A stretch of 64,000 nucleotides of DNA from positions 58,308 to 122,307 of the IMG/VR virus record IMGVR_UViG_3300033150_001569. One strand, given 5' to 3'. This DNA comes from a virus. Shown here piece by piece: positions 8,555 through 17,264 of the stretch. Position numbers and translations under genes: made by a program. Each line of letters begins with the position of its first letter. Within the stretch, counting starts at the first letter, position 1. The notes below the pieces were generated by a model, which worked only from the letters and a program-made list of their open reading frames with translations, had not been told where the DNA came from and made no database searches.

Positions 8555-8745
8555 AACAAAAACAATTAGAACTGATTGAAAAAGATTTAGATTTATTAGA
8601 TCAAGAAATATTTCATCTAGCTAAGGGATTACGTTGGAATTATCAAGATATTTTAGATATGCCAGAAGCAGATAGAAAAAAATTTGTTAGATTAGAAAGT
8701 GAATATAATGAAAGAATTCGAGATAAAATTGACGATATAAATTAA
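8515..8745 (+). CDS. Tail assembly chaperone T domain, -1 frame extension (76 aa)
   Basis: Read after the slip at 8509-8515, this yields a ~356-residue fusion (280 plus 76). It has no start codon or ribosome site of its own. The sequence is helical and includes ELEQKQLELIEKDLDLLDQE and HLAKGLRWNYQDILDMPEAD. The second resembles the Trp-containing turn followed by a MP..(D/E)R helix seen in the second chaperone of T4-like and P2-like tails. The frame ends 10 nt before the tape-measure start. The chaperone presumably coats the tape measure during tube assembly. Confidence 0.82.
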   Translation: MPIWQRQTDNPELEQKQLELIEKDLDLLDQEIFHLAKGLRWNYQDILDMPEADRKKFVRLESEYNERIRDKIDDIN

Positions 8746-8755
8746 GGAGAAAAAT

Positions 8756-11452
8756 TTGGCTGCTCCAACTGCTTTCTTATCATCAATGGGTTTTGGTTTT
8801 GTAGTTAGAATGGTAGATGAAGCAAGTGGTAATCTTAATACCATAACTAAAGAATTAAATAAAACAAGTGCTGCTACTCAAGGTATGTTAGGTGGTATTG
8901 CTGCATTACAAACTCAATTAAAAGTAGGTATAGGTGCAATGATTGGTGGTTTAGCACTTAGTGGACCATTAATTGCTGCTGCAAATGCATCAGGTAGATT
9001 TGAATTTGTTTTAAAAACTGTACAAGCAATTACTCAATCAACAACAGCACAACTTGATCAATTAAGAATTAAAGCATTAGAAATAGCAATGATAACTATG
9101 TATACTCCTCAACAAATAGTTGAAGGTATGAGAAATTTGTCTACAATGGGATTTACAGTTGTTCAGATAATGGACATGATAAAAGATGTATCATATTTGG
9201 CTCAAGCATCATTTGGTCAATTAAATGTTGCATTAGCTGGCGAAGTTGTTGGTGGTGCATTAAGATCATTTGGATTAGGTGCAAACCAAGCATCAAAGAT
9301 TGTTGATATTTTAACTAGAGCTACACAATTAACAAATTTACAGGCTAGAGATTTTCAATATGTAATGGGTTTAGCAGGTCCAGCAGCACGTATTGCAGGA
9401 CAAGATGTTGTTGAATTGATTACTGTTATGGGTATGTTAAGAAATACTAATTTACAAGCATCTATGTCTGCTACTGCTTTTGCAAATTCAATTCGTGCAA
9501 TTACTACAGCAACAGGTCAAGCAAAAATTAGAGAATTAGGAGTAGAATTAGGAGAATTAAATAAAAAAACAGGTGTAGTAGAATTTAGAAAACTTGGTGA
9601 TATTGTTATTGATGTTGCAGAAAAAATTGTTAAATATAAACATGAAGTAAAAGCAGCACAAATAGCAAATGAAATATTTGGTGAAAGAGGTAAAAGAGCT
9701 GCTGCTGCTATTATGAATCAAACAATAACATTAAATACGGCAATGACTGATTGGAAAGATGTAGTATTTAAAGGTGGTGGTGCAATAAAAGCATTAAGAA
9801 ATGAATTATATAATGCTACAGGTACTGCTGAAGGATTTAATGAAACTTTATTACCGACATTCCATAGAATAAAAGAATTAATTGGTGGTGCTCATAGTGC
9901 CATAGTTGCATTAATTGGTGATCCTGTACAAAAATTATTAGCATCAATTTTATATATATATTTTAAATTTCTTGGATTAATTAATGAAATGCTATTAATT
10001 TTAGGTCCAGTTAAAGATTTATTAATTAATATAACATTTTTAACAGGTGCTTTTTTAACATTAGGCGGTGCAATTGCTGCTTGTGCTGCTGCATTAAAAT
10101 TATTTAATAGATGGTTAATTGCTAGTATTGGAACTGAAGCTGCTAGAAAAGCTACTGTATTTGCTAATTTATGGTCTTGGATTGCTGGAAATGTAAAAAT
10201 TGCAGCAGATGCAATGAGAAAAATGAGTACAATGGGTGCAATTATGAATTTAGTTGGATTAGGAGCACCAATAAGATCAGAAGGAGCTGCTACTGCGATA
10301 ATGGGAGCAAATTTAGCAGCACAATATAAAATGCAAGAAAAAATGTCTCAAACATTTTTTGGAAGATTACAACTTTTTGGAGGAAAAGTTGGTAATTTTT
10401 TTAAAGTAAAATTTATTAGTATATTTAATATATTTAAAAATTTAGGAACTATTTTATTATCTCCTTTTAAATTAATTTCAAGTGCAATTGGAGGAATATT
10501 TAAATTTACTGGTTTATTATTACCAATACTTGGAAAATTATTAATAGTTGGTCTTGTTATACAAGGAATTTTTACTTCAATAAATTTTTTAGTTAGAACA
10601 TTAACAGGTGTAACATTAGTCGATTTAGTAAAAAGATTTAAAGAAATAATTAGTGTTACATTAGCTTTTAAGGATTTATTAAGTGGAAAAACTCTTGCAG
10701 AAAGTTTTAAAGTAATATTACCAAAAGAACTTGTAAAAAGATTTCAAGATTTAGGATTTACTAAAGTTCATATTGAAGCAATTGGTAGAGCATTATTAAT
10801 ATGGAATACTGTAATGGATAGATTAAGTACTAAATTTGAATTTTTTAAAACTTTAAAAACAATTTTAGCAGGTGGAGAAAGTAATGCTGAAGCTATGGCA
10901 AAAGCTACTGAAAAAATGGTTAATGGAATAGTAAATGCAATTACTAGTTTAGCAAAAATGATTGGATGGATTGCTTCAGTATTTGAAGGATGGAGAAAAG
11001 GAGGAATACTTCAATTAAGTCCTGGAAAAGTTGGTGCAAAATCACTTGGAATTTATGATTTTGTTTATGAAGAACAAGAAGCATTTAAAAAACATGTAAC
11101 AAAAATGGTATCAAAATCTCCTATGGGTGATGTATTTAGTATGAGTGGAATGGGATATACAGAAGCAACTATGCTTAGTGATTTAAGTAAATCATTAAAA
11201 GGAAGAGAAGAGATAGAAATTAATTCTGAAGGAATTAATCAAACAAATAAAAGATTAGATAATGTTATTAAATCTGTTCGAGATTTAGAAAAAACACTTA
11301 AAGAAAAAGAAACTAATTTTAATGTTTCAAGTTCAATTGATTCTGAAGGAATTACTAAAACAGTAATTGAAAAAAGTAGTGATGAAATTAAAAGAACAGG
11401 TAGTCCTAGTCCTGGTTTTATGACTACAATAAATACAACAACTGGTTATTAA
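8756..11452 (+). CDS. Tail tape measure protein (898 aa)
   Basis: TTG start with an AAGGAG site 6 nt upstream. Sets tail length and is ejected with the DNA. Residues ~90-340 carry the TP901-type phage tail tape-measure core (ALEIAMITMYTPQQIVEGMRN, GALRSFGLGANQASKIVDIL, MSATAFANSIRAITTATGQA and a LGDIVIDVAEKI segment). Several hydrophobic, glycine-rich segments (residues ~55-80, ~385-450, ~575-605) look able to span a membrane, as usual for tape measures. The C-terminal ~120 residues are hydrophilic with a predicted coil. Confidence 0.93.
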   Translation: MAAPTAFLSSMGFGFVVRMVDEASGNLNTITKELNKTSAATQGMLGGIAALQTQLKVGIGAMIGGLALSGPLIAAANASGRFEFVLKTVQAITQSTTAQLDQLRIKALEIAMITMYTPQQIVEGMRNLSTMGFTVVQIMDMIKDVSYLAQASFGQLNVALAGEVVGGALRSFGLGANQASKIVDILTRATQLTNLQARDFQYVMGLAGPAARIAGQDVVELITVMGMLRNTNLQASMSATAFANSIRAITTATGQAKIRELGVELGELNKKTGVVEFRKLGDIVIDVAEKIVKYKHEVKAAQIANEIFGERGKRAAAAIMNQTITLNTAMTDWKDVVFKGGGAIKALRNELYNATGTAEGFNETLLPTFHRIKELIGGAHSAIVALIGDPVQKLLASILYIYFKFLGLINEMLLILGPVKDLLINITFLTGAFLTLGGAIAACAAALKLFNRWLIASIGTEAARKATVFANLWSWIAGNVKIAADAMRKMSTMGAIMNLVGLGAPIRSEGAATAIMGANLAAQYKMQEKMSQTFFGRLQLFGGKVGNFFKVKFISIFNIFKNLGTILLSPFKLISSAIGGIFKFTGLLLPILGKLLIVGLVIQGIFTSINFLVRTLTGVTLVDLVKRFKEIISVTLAFKDLLSGKTLAESFKVILPKELVKRFQDLGFTKVHIEAIGRALLIWNTVMDRLSTKFEFFKTLKTILAGGESNAEAMAKATEKMVNGIVNAITSLAKMIGWIASVFEGWRKGGILQLSPGKVGAKSLGIYDFVYEEQEAFKKHVTKMVSKSPMGDVFSMSGMGYTEATMLSDLSKSLKGREEIEINSEGINQTNKRLDNVIKSVRDLEKTLKEKETNFNVSSSIDSEGITKTVIEKSSDEIKRTGSPSPGFMTTINTTTGY

Positions 11453-11463
11453 GGATTTAAAAA

Positions 11464-12039
11464 ATGTCTGAAGAAAAATCTTCAAAATGTTATTTAATAG
11501 TAGATCCTCAAGATTATAAAAGATTATCTCAAAAAGGAGGTAATCGAAGAAAATTTTTACGTGTTTTAAATTTTCAATATATTCCAGCAGAAATTATTAA
11601 AAGATTAGGTGGAACATATGCTGAAATTAAAATACCAGGTGCAGCAATACCAGTTCAACAATTTATTGCTAATAATCCTTATCAAGTACAAATGACATTA
11701 TTTTTTAATGGTTTAGGAGAAGATGAAAATAATTATAAAACAGAAAAACAAAAAGAAGATTTAAGAAATAATACATATGTAAAAGATAGAGTTGATTGGT
11801 TATTTACTTTTTGTAGTAGTCAAGGTGCTAATCAAGGACAAACTGTAAGATTAACTTTATTATGGGGAGAAACTAAATATATTTATGATGGTTCAGATTT
11901 AAGAGCAAATATACCAGGTTTTAAATGTATATTAAAAAGTGTACAAGTAAAAGAAGAACAATTTAGTCCTGTATCATTATATCCTATGAGAGCTACATGT
12001 GATATTGTTCTGGAATCAATTAAACAATTTCCATTTTAA
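11464..12039 (+). CDS. Tube-adaptor / baseplate protein, CIS tube-protein-like (191 aa)
   Basis: The C-terminal pattern VKEEQFSPVSLYPMRATCDI (residues ~160-180) and the strand ILKSVQVK before it are typical of the contractile-injection-system tube/adaptor proteins (Afp7/PVC-type N-terminal domain) that join tube to hub. The following gene is a LysM-like protein, a pairing often seen fused in such systems. Here they are two genes 9 nt apart. Likely connects the tail tube to the baseplate hub. Confidence 0.72.
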   Translation: MSEEKSSKCYLIVDPQDYKRLSQKGGNRRKFLRVLNFQYIPAEIIKRLGGTYAEIKIPGAAIPVQQFIANNPYQVQMTLFFNGLGEDENNYKTEKQKEDLRNNTYVKDRVDWLFTFCSSQGANQGQTVRLTLLWGETKYIYDGSDLRANIPGFKCILKSVQVKEEQFSPVSLYPMRATCDIVLESIKQFPF

Positions 12040-12048
12040 GGAGATAAT

Positions 12049-12354
12049 ATGCCTGTTTTTAAAGGTTCTAGATATGATCGTTCTAATATTATTTCTATTG
12101 AAAATGAAGAAGGAATTACAAAATTAGATGTTGATAAAGGAAAAGAATATTCAATAGAAGATTTAGAAGATGATGATTATATTATTCATAAAGTTGGTCC
12201 AGGAGAAACATTAGAATCTATTGTTTATAAATATACTGGAAATTCTTCTTATTATTATATTATTGCTCAAATTAATGATATATATGACCCATTTGAATCT
12301 ATTGAAGGAAAAGATTTAATAATACCTTCTGAAAATTTTTTTAATAATATTTAA
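12049..12354 (+). CDS. LysM-like baseplate protein (101 aa)
   Basis: Residues ~45-95 form a LysM-like module: IIHKVGPGETLESIVYKYTG, then YYIIAQINDI and a final GKDLIIPS strand. Such short LysM proteins (T4 gp53-like, P2 gpX-like) sit in the baseplate between the tube adaptor and the hub. The preceding gene supplies the adaptor-like domain, and the hub gene starts 3 nt after this one. A structural rather than peptidoglycan-binding role is assumed. Confidence 0.8.
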   Translation: MPVFKGSRYDRSNIISIENEEGITKLDVDKGKEYSIEDLEDDDYIIHKVGPGETLESIVYKYTGNSSYYYIIAQINDIYDPFESIEGKDLIIPSENFFNNI

Positions 12355-12356
12355 TT

Positions 12357-14378
12357 ATGCCAAATACTATAAAATCTAAAAAAGAAAAATATATAAGAGA
12401 TCAAGAAACACAAATAGGTAAACTACCACCAAATTATGCTCCTACTGAAAAAGTTATAATTGATCGTGTTAGATTATTAGAAGATAAAGTTAAAGTTCTA
12501 AAAAAAGAATTAGAACCACAACCACATTGGACAGAAGGACAACAAATATCTTATTTGGAAAGAATAGATCCTTGGGTAGCAAAAGAATATCAAACTACTA
12601 TTAAAGAATATGAAGATTTAACAAATTTTTATAAAGACAAAAATGAATTAAAAAATTTAAAATTAGATATTGATAGATTTAAACCTAAAGTATGGATAAC
12701 TTTAAATGGTAAAAATATACAAAAATTTAATAAAATAGCTCCTGATTTTATTGATAGAATAGTTGTAAAAGAAAATGATGGAGGAGCAACTGATTCAAAA
12801 TCTAAAATGGGAACAGTTGAAATAACATTTAAAAATCCTTTAATAAATAAAGGAAACAAACAAAAATATGCTTTTGAAGGATTTAAACCATTTTTAACAA
12901 AAGCACAAGAAGGAGAAATATCAAAAGAAATTAAATCATATGATTATTTAGAAATTATTATTGGTTATGATAATGAAAAAAGAAATTTTGGTAAATTTTA
13001 TGTTGATAGACCTAAATTAAATTTTGCTGAAACAAATGCTCCTACAATAATATTAAAAGGTATTACTTATGAAGAAAATCTTAATACAGGAGAAAAATAT
13101 AGAGTTTGGTGGGATAAAACACCAGAAGATATAGTTAATCAAATTGCAAAAGAAGCGAATTTATCTGTAAATATTGAACCAACTGGAATACCAAGAAAAA
13201 CTATTGTTCAAAATACAAGTGATTATTTATTTCTTAAAAAAATAGCTTACAATTTAGGTTATTTATTATATATTGAAAGAAATATTTTATATTTTCATTC
13301 AATTGGAAATACTGATCCAGCATTAAGAGGTAAAAAATTTAATGGATATAAATTAGAATATAGACCAAATTCTAAAGGAACATTAAGTTCTTTTAGAATA
13401 AATTCATTTGAATCTAAAAAATTTGAAGAAATAATTGGTACTACTATAAATGATACTGGTAGATTAACTGAACCAAAAAAATATGATGTTACTAAAACTC
13501 AAGATCCGTTATCATTAATTCAAAATAAAAATAATATTTCTAGTTTTGATTTTGAAAAAGAAACTAGAAAAACTGAATTAACTGGTTTTACTAAAAATGA
13601 TGAAAAAATAAAAGATACTAATAAAATAAAAGAAAAATATGAAACAATTTCTAATGATGAATTAGCAACAAAATATAAATTATTATTTGGAGAAGATTCT
13701 ACTATTCCTGAAATTGATAATTTAGGTCTTTTAACTTATAAAACAAGACAATGGTATGTTGATCAAATAACTAAATATGAAGCAGGAGAATTATCTGAAA
13801 ATGAATTTGCAGTTACAAATTTAATAGCAAGACAAGAAATTCAGAAAAGATTAATTGTTGGTATTTATGATGGTAAAGATATTGTAATTCCAGGTACTGA
13901 TTGGTATCAAATACCTGCTGAAGCTTATATACCAGGAATGGTATCATTTCAAAAAAGAATATCTTATGCTGAAGCAATTAAAAATGAAGAAGAATTAAAT
14001 AAATTATTAAAAGCAAAAGCAATTCAAAAAAGATTTGCTGTTAAAGCAACTGGTAAAACTATAGGATTACCAAATTTAAAACCTAGAAATATTGTTGATA
14101 TATCTGGAACAGGAGATTTTGATCAATATTATTATATAACTGATATAACACATACTTTTGATCAAAGTGGTTATAATATTTCTTTTGATTGTGTTTCTGT
14201 TGGAAGAAAAATTCCTGTAATTGAAGTTGATGAAATATTAAATAATCAAGATTTAAATGAAGTTGAATTAGAAGAAGAAATATTTGTCTTTGAAAAAGAA
14301 ACTAAAACGACAAAATTAAAAAATTATGAAACTAAAGAAGAAGTTGAAGAAAGAAAGAAGAGACAAAAGGAAAAATAA
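12357..14378 (+). CDS. Baseplate hub protein, gpD/gp27-like (673 aa)
   Basis: The N-terminal ~100 residues are charged and coiled. From residue ~105 the late-control-D/gp27 fold is visible: a first beta-barrel (KVWITLNGKNI, MGTVEITFKNP, FGKFYVDRPKLNF), then the helix-containing link TPEDIVNQIAKEANLSVNIE, SDYLFLKKIAYNLGYLLYIE (the SD..FL..LA...G hallmark), and the second barrel. Residues ~380-540 form a long insertion. The C-terminus is Glu/Lys-rich. A trimer of this protein would hold the spike encoded next. Confidence 0.85.
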   Translation: MPNTIKSKKEKYIRDQETQIGKLPPNYAPTEKVIIDRVRLLEDKVKVLKKELEPQPHWTEGQQISYLERIDPWVAKEYQTTIKEYEDLTNFYKDKNELKNLKLDIDRFKPKVWITLNGKNIQKFNKIAPDFIDRIVVKENDGGATDSKSKMGTVEITFKNPLINKGNKQKYAFEGFKPFLTKAQEGEISKEIKSYDYLEIIIGYDNEKRNFGKFYVDRPKLNFAETNAPTIILKGITYEENLNTGEKYRVWWDKTPEDIVNQIAKEANLSVNIEPTGIPRKTIVQNTSDYLFLKKIAYNLGYLLYIERNILYFHSIGNTDPALRGKKFNGYKLEYRPNSKGTLSSFRINSFESKKFEEIIGTTINDTGRLTEPKKYDVTKTQDPLSLIQNKNNISSFDFEKETRKTELTGFTKNDEKIKDTNKIKEKYETISNDELATKYKLLFGEDSTIPEIDNLGLLTYKTRQWYVDQITKYEAGELSENEFAVTNLIARQEIQKRLIVGIYDGKDIVIPGTDWYQIPAEAYIPGMVSFQKRISYAEAIKNEEELNKLLKAKAIQKRFAVKATGKTIGLPNLKPRNIVDISGTGDFDQYYYITDITHTFDQSGYNISFDCVSVGRKIPVIEVDEILNNQDLNEVELEEEIFVFEKETKTTKLKNYETKEEVEERKKRQKEK

Positions 14379-14381
14379 ATA

Positions 14382-15791
14382 ATGGAAATATTTTTAGATA
14401 AAGATAGAATATTTGGTAAAACTAGAGGAAAGGTTATATCAAATAAAGATCCTCAAAAAATGGGAAGAATATTATTTATAGTTCCTGAGTTAATGGGTTC
14501 TACTATAATGCCGTGGGCAAAACCTGTTAATAATCAAGGTAGATTACCTAATATTGGTGAAGATGTTTGGATAGAATTTGAAAGAGGAGATATTAATTTT
14601 CCTATATATTCTGGTGAATGGGCAACAACAGAAGAAGGTACAAATCCAGTTCCTGATTTAGCAAAAGGATTACCTGATGAAACAGCACAAGGCAATATGG
14701 ATCAAGGTTCTAAAGGTTTTGATAGAATGCCAATCCAAGGATCTGAAACATTATTTTTTGATGAACCTTATAGTGGATTTGGAGCAGAATATTCACATAA
14801 TAGAATTATTAAAACTAAAAGTGGAAATCTTTTGGAAATAGATGATACACCAGATAATGAAAGAATTCATATTTATCATCGTAGAGGTTCTTTTTTAGAA
14901 TATAAATCTGATGGAAGTTGTATTAAAAAAACAAGAGGTCGTGAACATTCTATAATTGAAGCAAATCATATCCAACATATTCATGAAAATGAATATAAAT
15001 CTATTGATCTTAATTCTAGATATCAAATTACTAAAAATAGAAGTGTTACTGTAGGAAATGATTATAAAAAAGAAATAGGTGGAGAAACAACTGAAATATA
15101 TAAAAGTTCAACAAATAGATCATATAAAGGTAGAGTTGATAGTGAATATAATGGTGATATTAATAAAACTGTTTATGGAAGTGAGAGAAAAACTATAGGT
15201 GGACCAAAATTAGAAGTAATAATGGAAAATAAAGATGCTACTGTTGTTGGAAGAAAATCAACTGTTATAACTAATTTAAATATTGATGATGAAGCAGAAT
15301 TAAAAACAATTTTAATAGGAAATTTATATCAAAAATTAGTAGCAGGAGATAAAGAATTATTAATATTATTAGGAGATGTACTTAAAAAAATATTAATTGG
15401 TAATTTAAAATATAATATCCAAATAGGAGATATGGAATTTAAAGTAGGAACTGGAGATATAGAAATATCTACATCTGCTGATGGATTTTTAGATTTAGGT
15501 GAAATAACTATTAAAAATCAAGATAATAAAATTAAACTTTATAAAAATGGTAAAACTGAAATAATTACAAAAAATATAATTAATCTTATTTCTGATTTAA
15601 TAAATATTAAAAAAGATGGAGAATCTGTTGAACCAATGGTTTTAGGTAATAAAATATTTGCTCAAATAGCTCATATTGTTCAAATGTTTTTAAATCATCA
15701 ACATACACATCCTTATGGTCCAACTACTGGTTTAATTGGTTCTATGCAAAATTTTGATGATTATAGAAGTGCAACTAATAATGTTTCTTAA
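14382..15791 (+). CDS. Baseplate central spike, gpV/gp5-like with OB-fold (469 aa)
   Basis: Residues ~10-95 match the gp5/VgrG/gpV OB-fold domain (GKVISNKDPQKMGRILFIVP, MPWAKPVNNQGRLPNIGEDV, WIEFERGDINFPIYSGEW). From ~170 to ~380 come short alternating strands (ITKNRSVTVGNDYKKEIGG, KILIGNLKYNIQIGDMEFKV) forming the triple-stranded beta-helix needle. The C-terminus has a histidine-rich HQHTHPYGPTTG motif common at spike ends. No lysozyme domain of the T4 gp5 type is seen. It sits directly after the hub, as in other myoviruses. Confidence 0.9.
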   Translation: MEIFLDKDRIFGKTRGKVISNKDPQKMGRILFIVPELMGSTIMPWAKPVNNQGRLPNIGEDVWIEFERGDINFPIYSGEWATTEEGTNPVPDLAKGLPDETAQGNMDQGSKGFDRMPIQGSETLFFDEPYSGFGAEYSHNRIIKTKSGNLLEIDDTPDNERIHIYHRRGSFLEYKSDGSCIKKTRGREHSIIEANHIQHIHENEYKSIDLNSRYQITKNRSVTVGNDYKKEIGGETTEIYKSSTNRSYKGRVDSEYNGDINKTVYGSERKTIGGPKLEVIMENKDATVVGRKSTVITNLNIDDEAELKTILIGNLYQKLVAGDKELLILLGDVLKKILIGNLKYNIQIGDMEFKVGTGDIEISTSADGFLDLGEITIKNQDNKIKLYKNGKTEIITKNIINLISDLINIKKDGESVEPMVLGNKIFAQIAHIVQMFLNHQHTHPYGPTTGLIGSMQNFDDYRSATNNVS

Positions 15792-15803
15792 AAGGTCTAT
15801 AAA

Positions 15804-16976
15804 ATGGCAAAATCTATAACAGATTTTTTTGGAAAAGTTATAAAAGATCATGTAAAAGATGGACTTGGAAGACCTATGCAAAATGGTAGTGCAGATGGAA
15901 GTTATCAAAATATTGCTGCTAGTGAATTGTGGTCGCAAATAAAACTTGCTAATGCAATGGAGAATCAATGGGTTAATTTTTGTAATAGTATGAAAAATAG
16001 TGATGGAAATTCAATTATTCCTCCAACAACAGTTACATATACATATGGTGGAAATAAAATTACCAATCCTGGAATTGAATATGAAATTGAATGGGGTTTA
16101 AAAGTTATTAAAAGTGGAATAGCAATTCCTTTTTACTGGATTAAATATAAATCAAATATAGATTTAAGTTCTGCTTCTAAAGATGATATTTGGATTTGTG
16201 ATAGAGGACATGAATATTTAGTAGAACAAGTTAATAATTTTGAAAATAAAATTTTAATAGCAGGACCAATTTCAAAAATTGATGGAACTTCTGGTGGTGG
16301 TCATATTAAAAGTGGAGATCAAGGAAAAATATCTAAATCTTTTCATGGTGGTACTCCAAGTGGTGAAACTCAAGAATTTGATGCAACAGGTTCTAGTGGA
16401 ACTTTTAAATTAGGAGAAATGATAACAGGTTCTCCTAGTGGTGCTACTGGAAAAGTTCTTGATAGTGATGGATTAACAAAAGGATATTTTAAAAGTAATC
16501 CACAACATATACCTTATAGTATAGGTCCACCAATTGTTTTAGAACATTGGAAAGTTGAATTAACAGATGTATCACATTTATCAGTTGGAGTTCCTGTTAT
16601 ATTTGAAGATTATAATGGTCAAACATTAGAAACTATATTATTTAATATTGGTGGTGATACTGTTAAAACATATGATAATATTTCAGGATTTTCAAGAAAT
16701 ACACCTTCTTGGGTAAAACTTAAAAATCCAACAGATATTGCTACTTTTTTAAATATTGAACTTCAAGGAACAACTAAATTTTTAGTTGGAGATATTGTAA
16801 CTGGAGATGAATCTGGAACTACTACAATTTTACAAACTGATAATACTGATTATTCAGAAAATAAAAGTAATCCAGAACATATTCAAGCATTATTAAATAT
16901 ATTAAAAGCAGTATCTCCTCAATGTATATGCATAATTGGTCCTAGTAGTGTTCCATTACCTTTAATAGTTACATAA
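15804..16976 (+). CDS. Baseplate-associated structural protein (390 aa)
   Basis: Follows the spike gene. The N-terminal ~60 residues include a predicted helix. Residues ~60-150 are beta-rich. Two copies of a G(E/D)xxTGxxSGxT motif occur (~residue 210 GEMITGSPSGATGKV and ~330 GDIVTGDESGTTT), each followed by a matching SNPQH/SNPEH segment, so the C-terminal half contains a duplicated small beta domain. Such motifs are frequent in phage tail and particle-surface proteins. Exact role unknown. Confidence 0.65.
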   Translation: MAKSITDFFGKVIKDHVKDGLGRPMQNGSADGSYQNIAASELWSQIKLANAMENQWVNFCNSMKNSDGNSIIPPTTVTYTYGGNKITNPGIEYEIEWGLKVIKSGIAIPFYWIKYKSNIDLSSASKDDIWICDRGHEYLVEQVNNFENKILIAGPISKIDGTSGGGHIKSGDQGKISKSFHGGTPSGETQEFDATGSSGTFKLGEMITGSPSGATGKVLDSDGLTKGYFKSNPQHIPYSIGPPIVLEHWKVELTDVSHLSVGVPVIFEDYNGQTLETILFNIGGDTVKTYDNISGFSRNTPSWVKLKNPTDIATFLNIELQGTTKFLVGDIVTGDESGTTTILQTDNTDYSENKSNPEHIQALLNILKAVSPQCICIIGPSSVPLPLIVT

Positions 16977-16977
16977 A

Positions 16978-17262
16978 ATGATAATAAGAGAAAAAATTGA
17001 AAAATTATTATATGAAAATAATTCTAATAGTTTAAGTAAATGGTATTGTTTTAAATCAATAAGAGAAATACCTTTATTTAGAATGTTTGAATTTGCAATA
17101 TTAATGATTAATTTAGAAATTGAAAAATTAACATATAAAATAAGATATTATTTACAAGATTGTTTTATTATTAAAAAACAAATTAATCAAAATAATAAAA
17201 AAGAAAAATTAATAGAAAAAAGAAAAAATATACTTTTAAAATATTTTAAAGGAAATAAATAA
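16978..17262 (+). CDS. Small basic helical protein (94 aa)
   Basis: Starts 1 nt after the preceding TAA and ends 2 nt before the next ATG. Lys/Ile/Asn-rich and helical throughout; the C-terminal 30 residues are strongly basic. No motif recognised. Position among baseplate genes suggests a baseplate or assembly component; not otherwise assignable. Confidence 0.6.
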   Translation: MIIREKIEKLLYENNSNSLSKWYCFKSIREIPLFRMFEFAILMINLEIEKLTYKIRYYLQDCFIIKKQINQNNKKEKLIEKRKNILLKYFKGNK

Positions 17263-17264
17263 TA

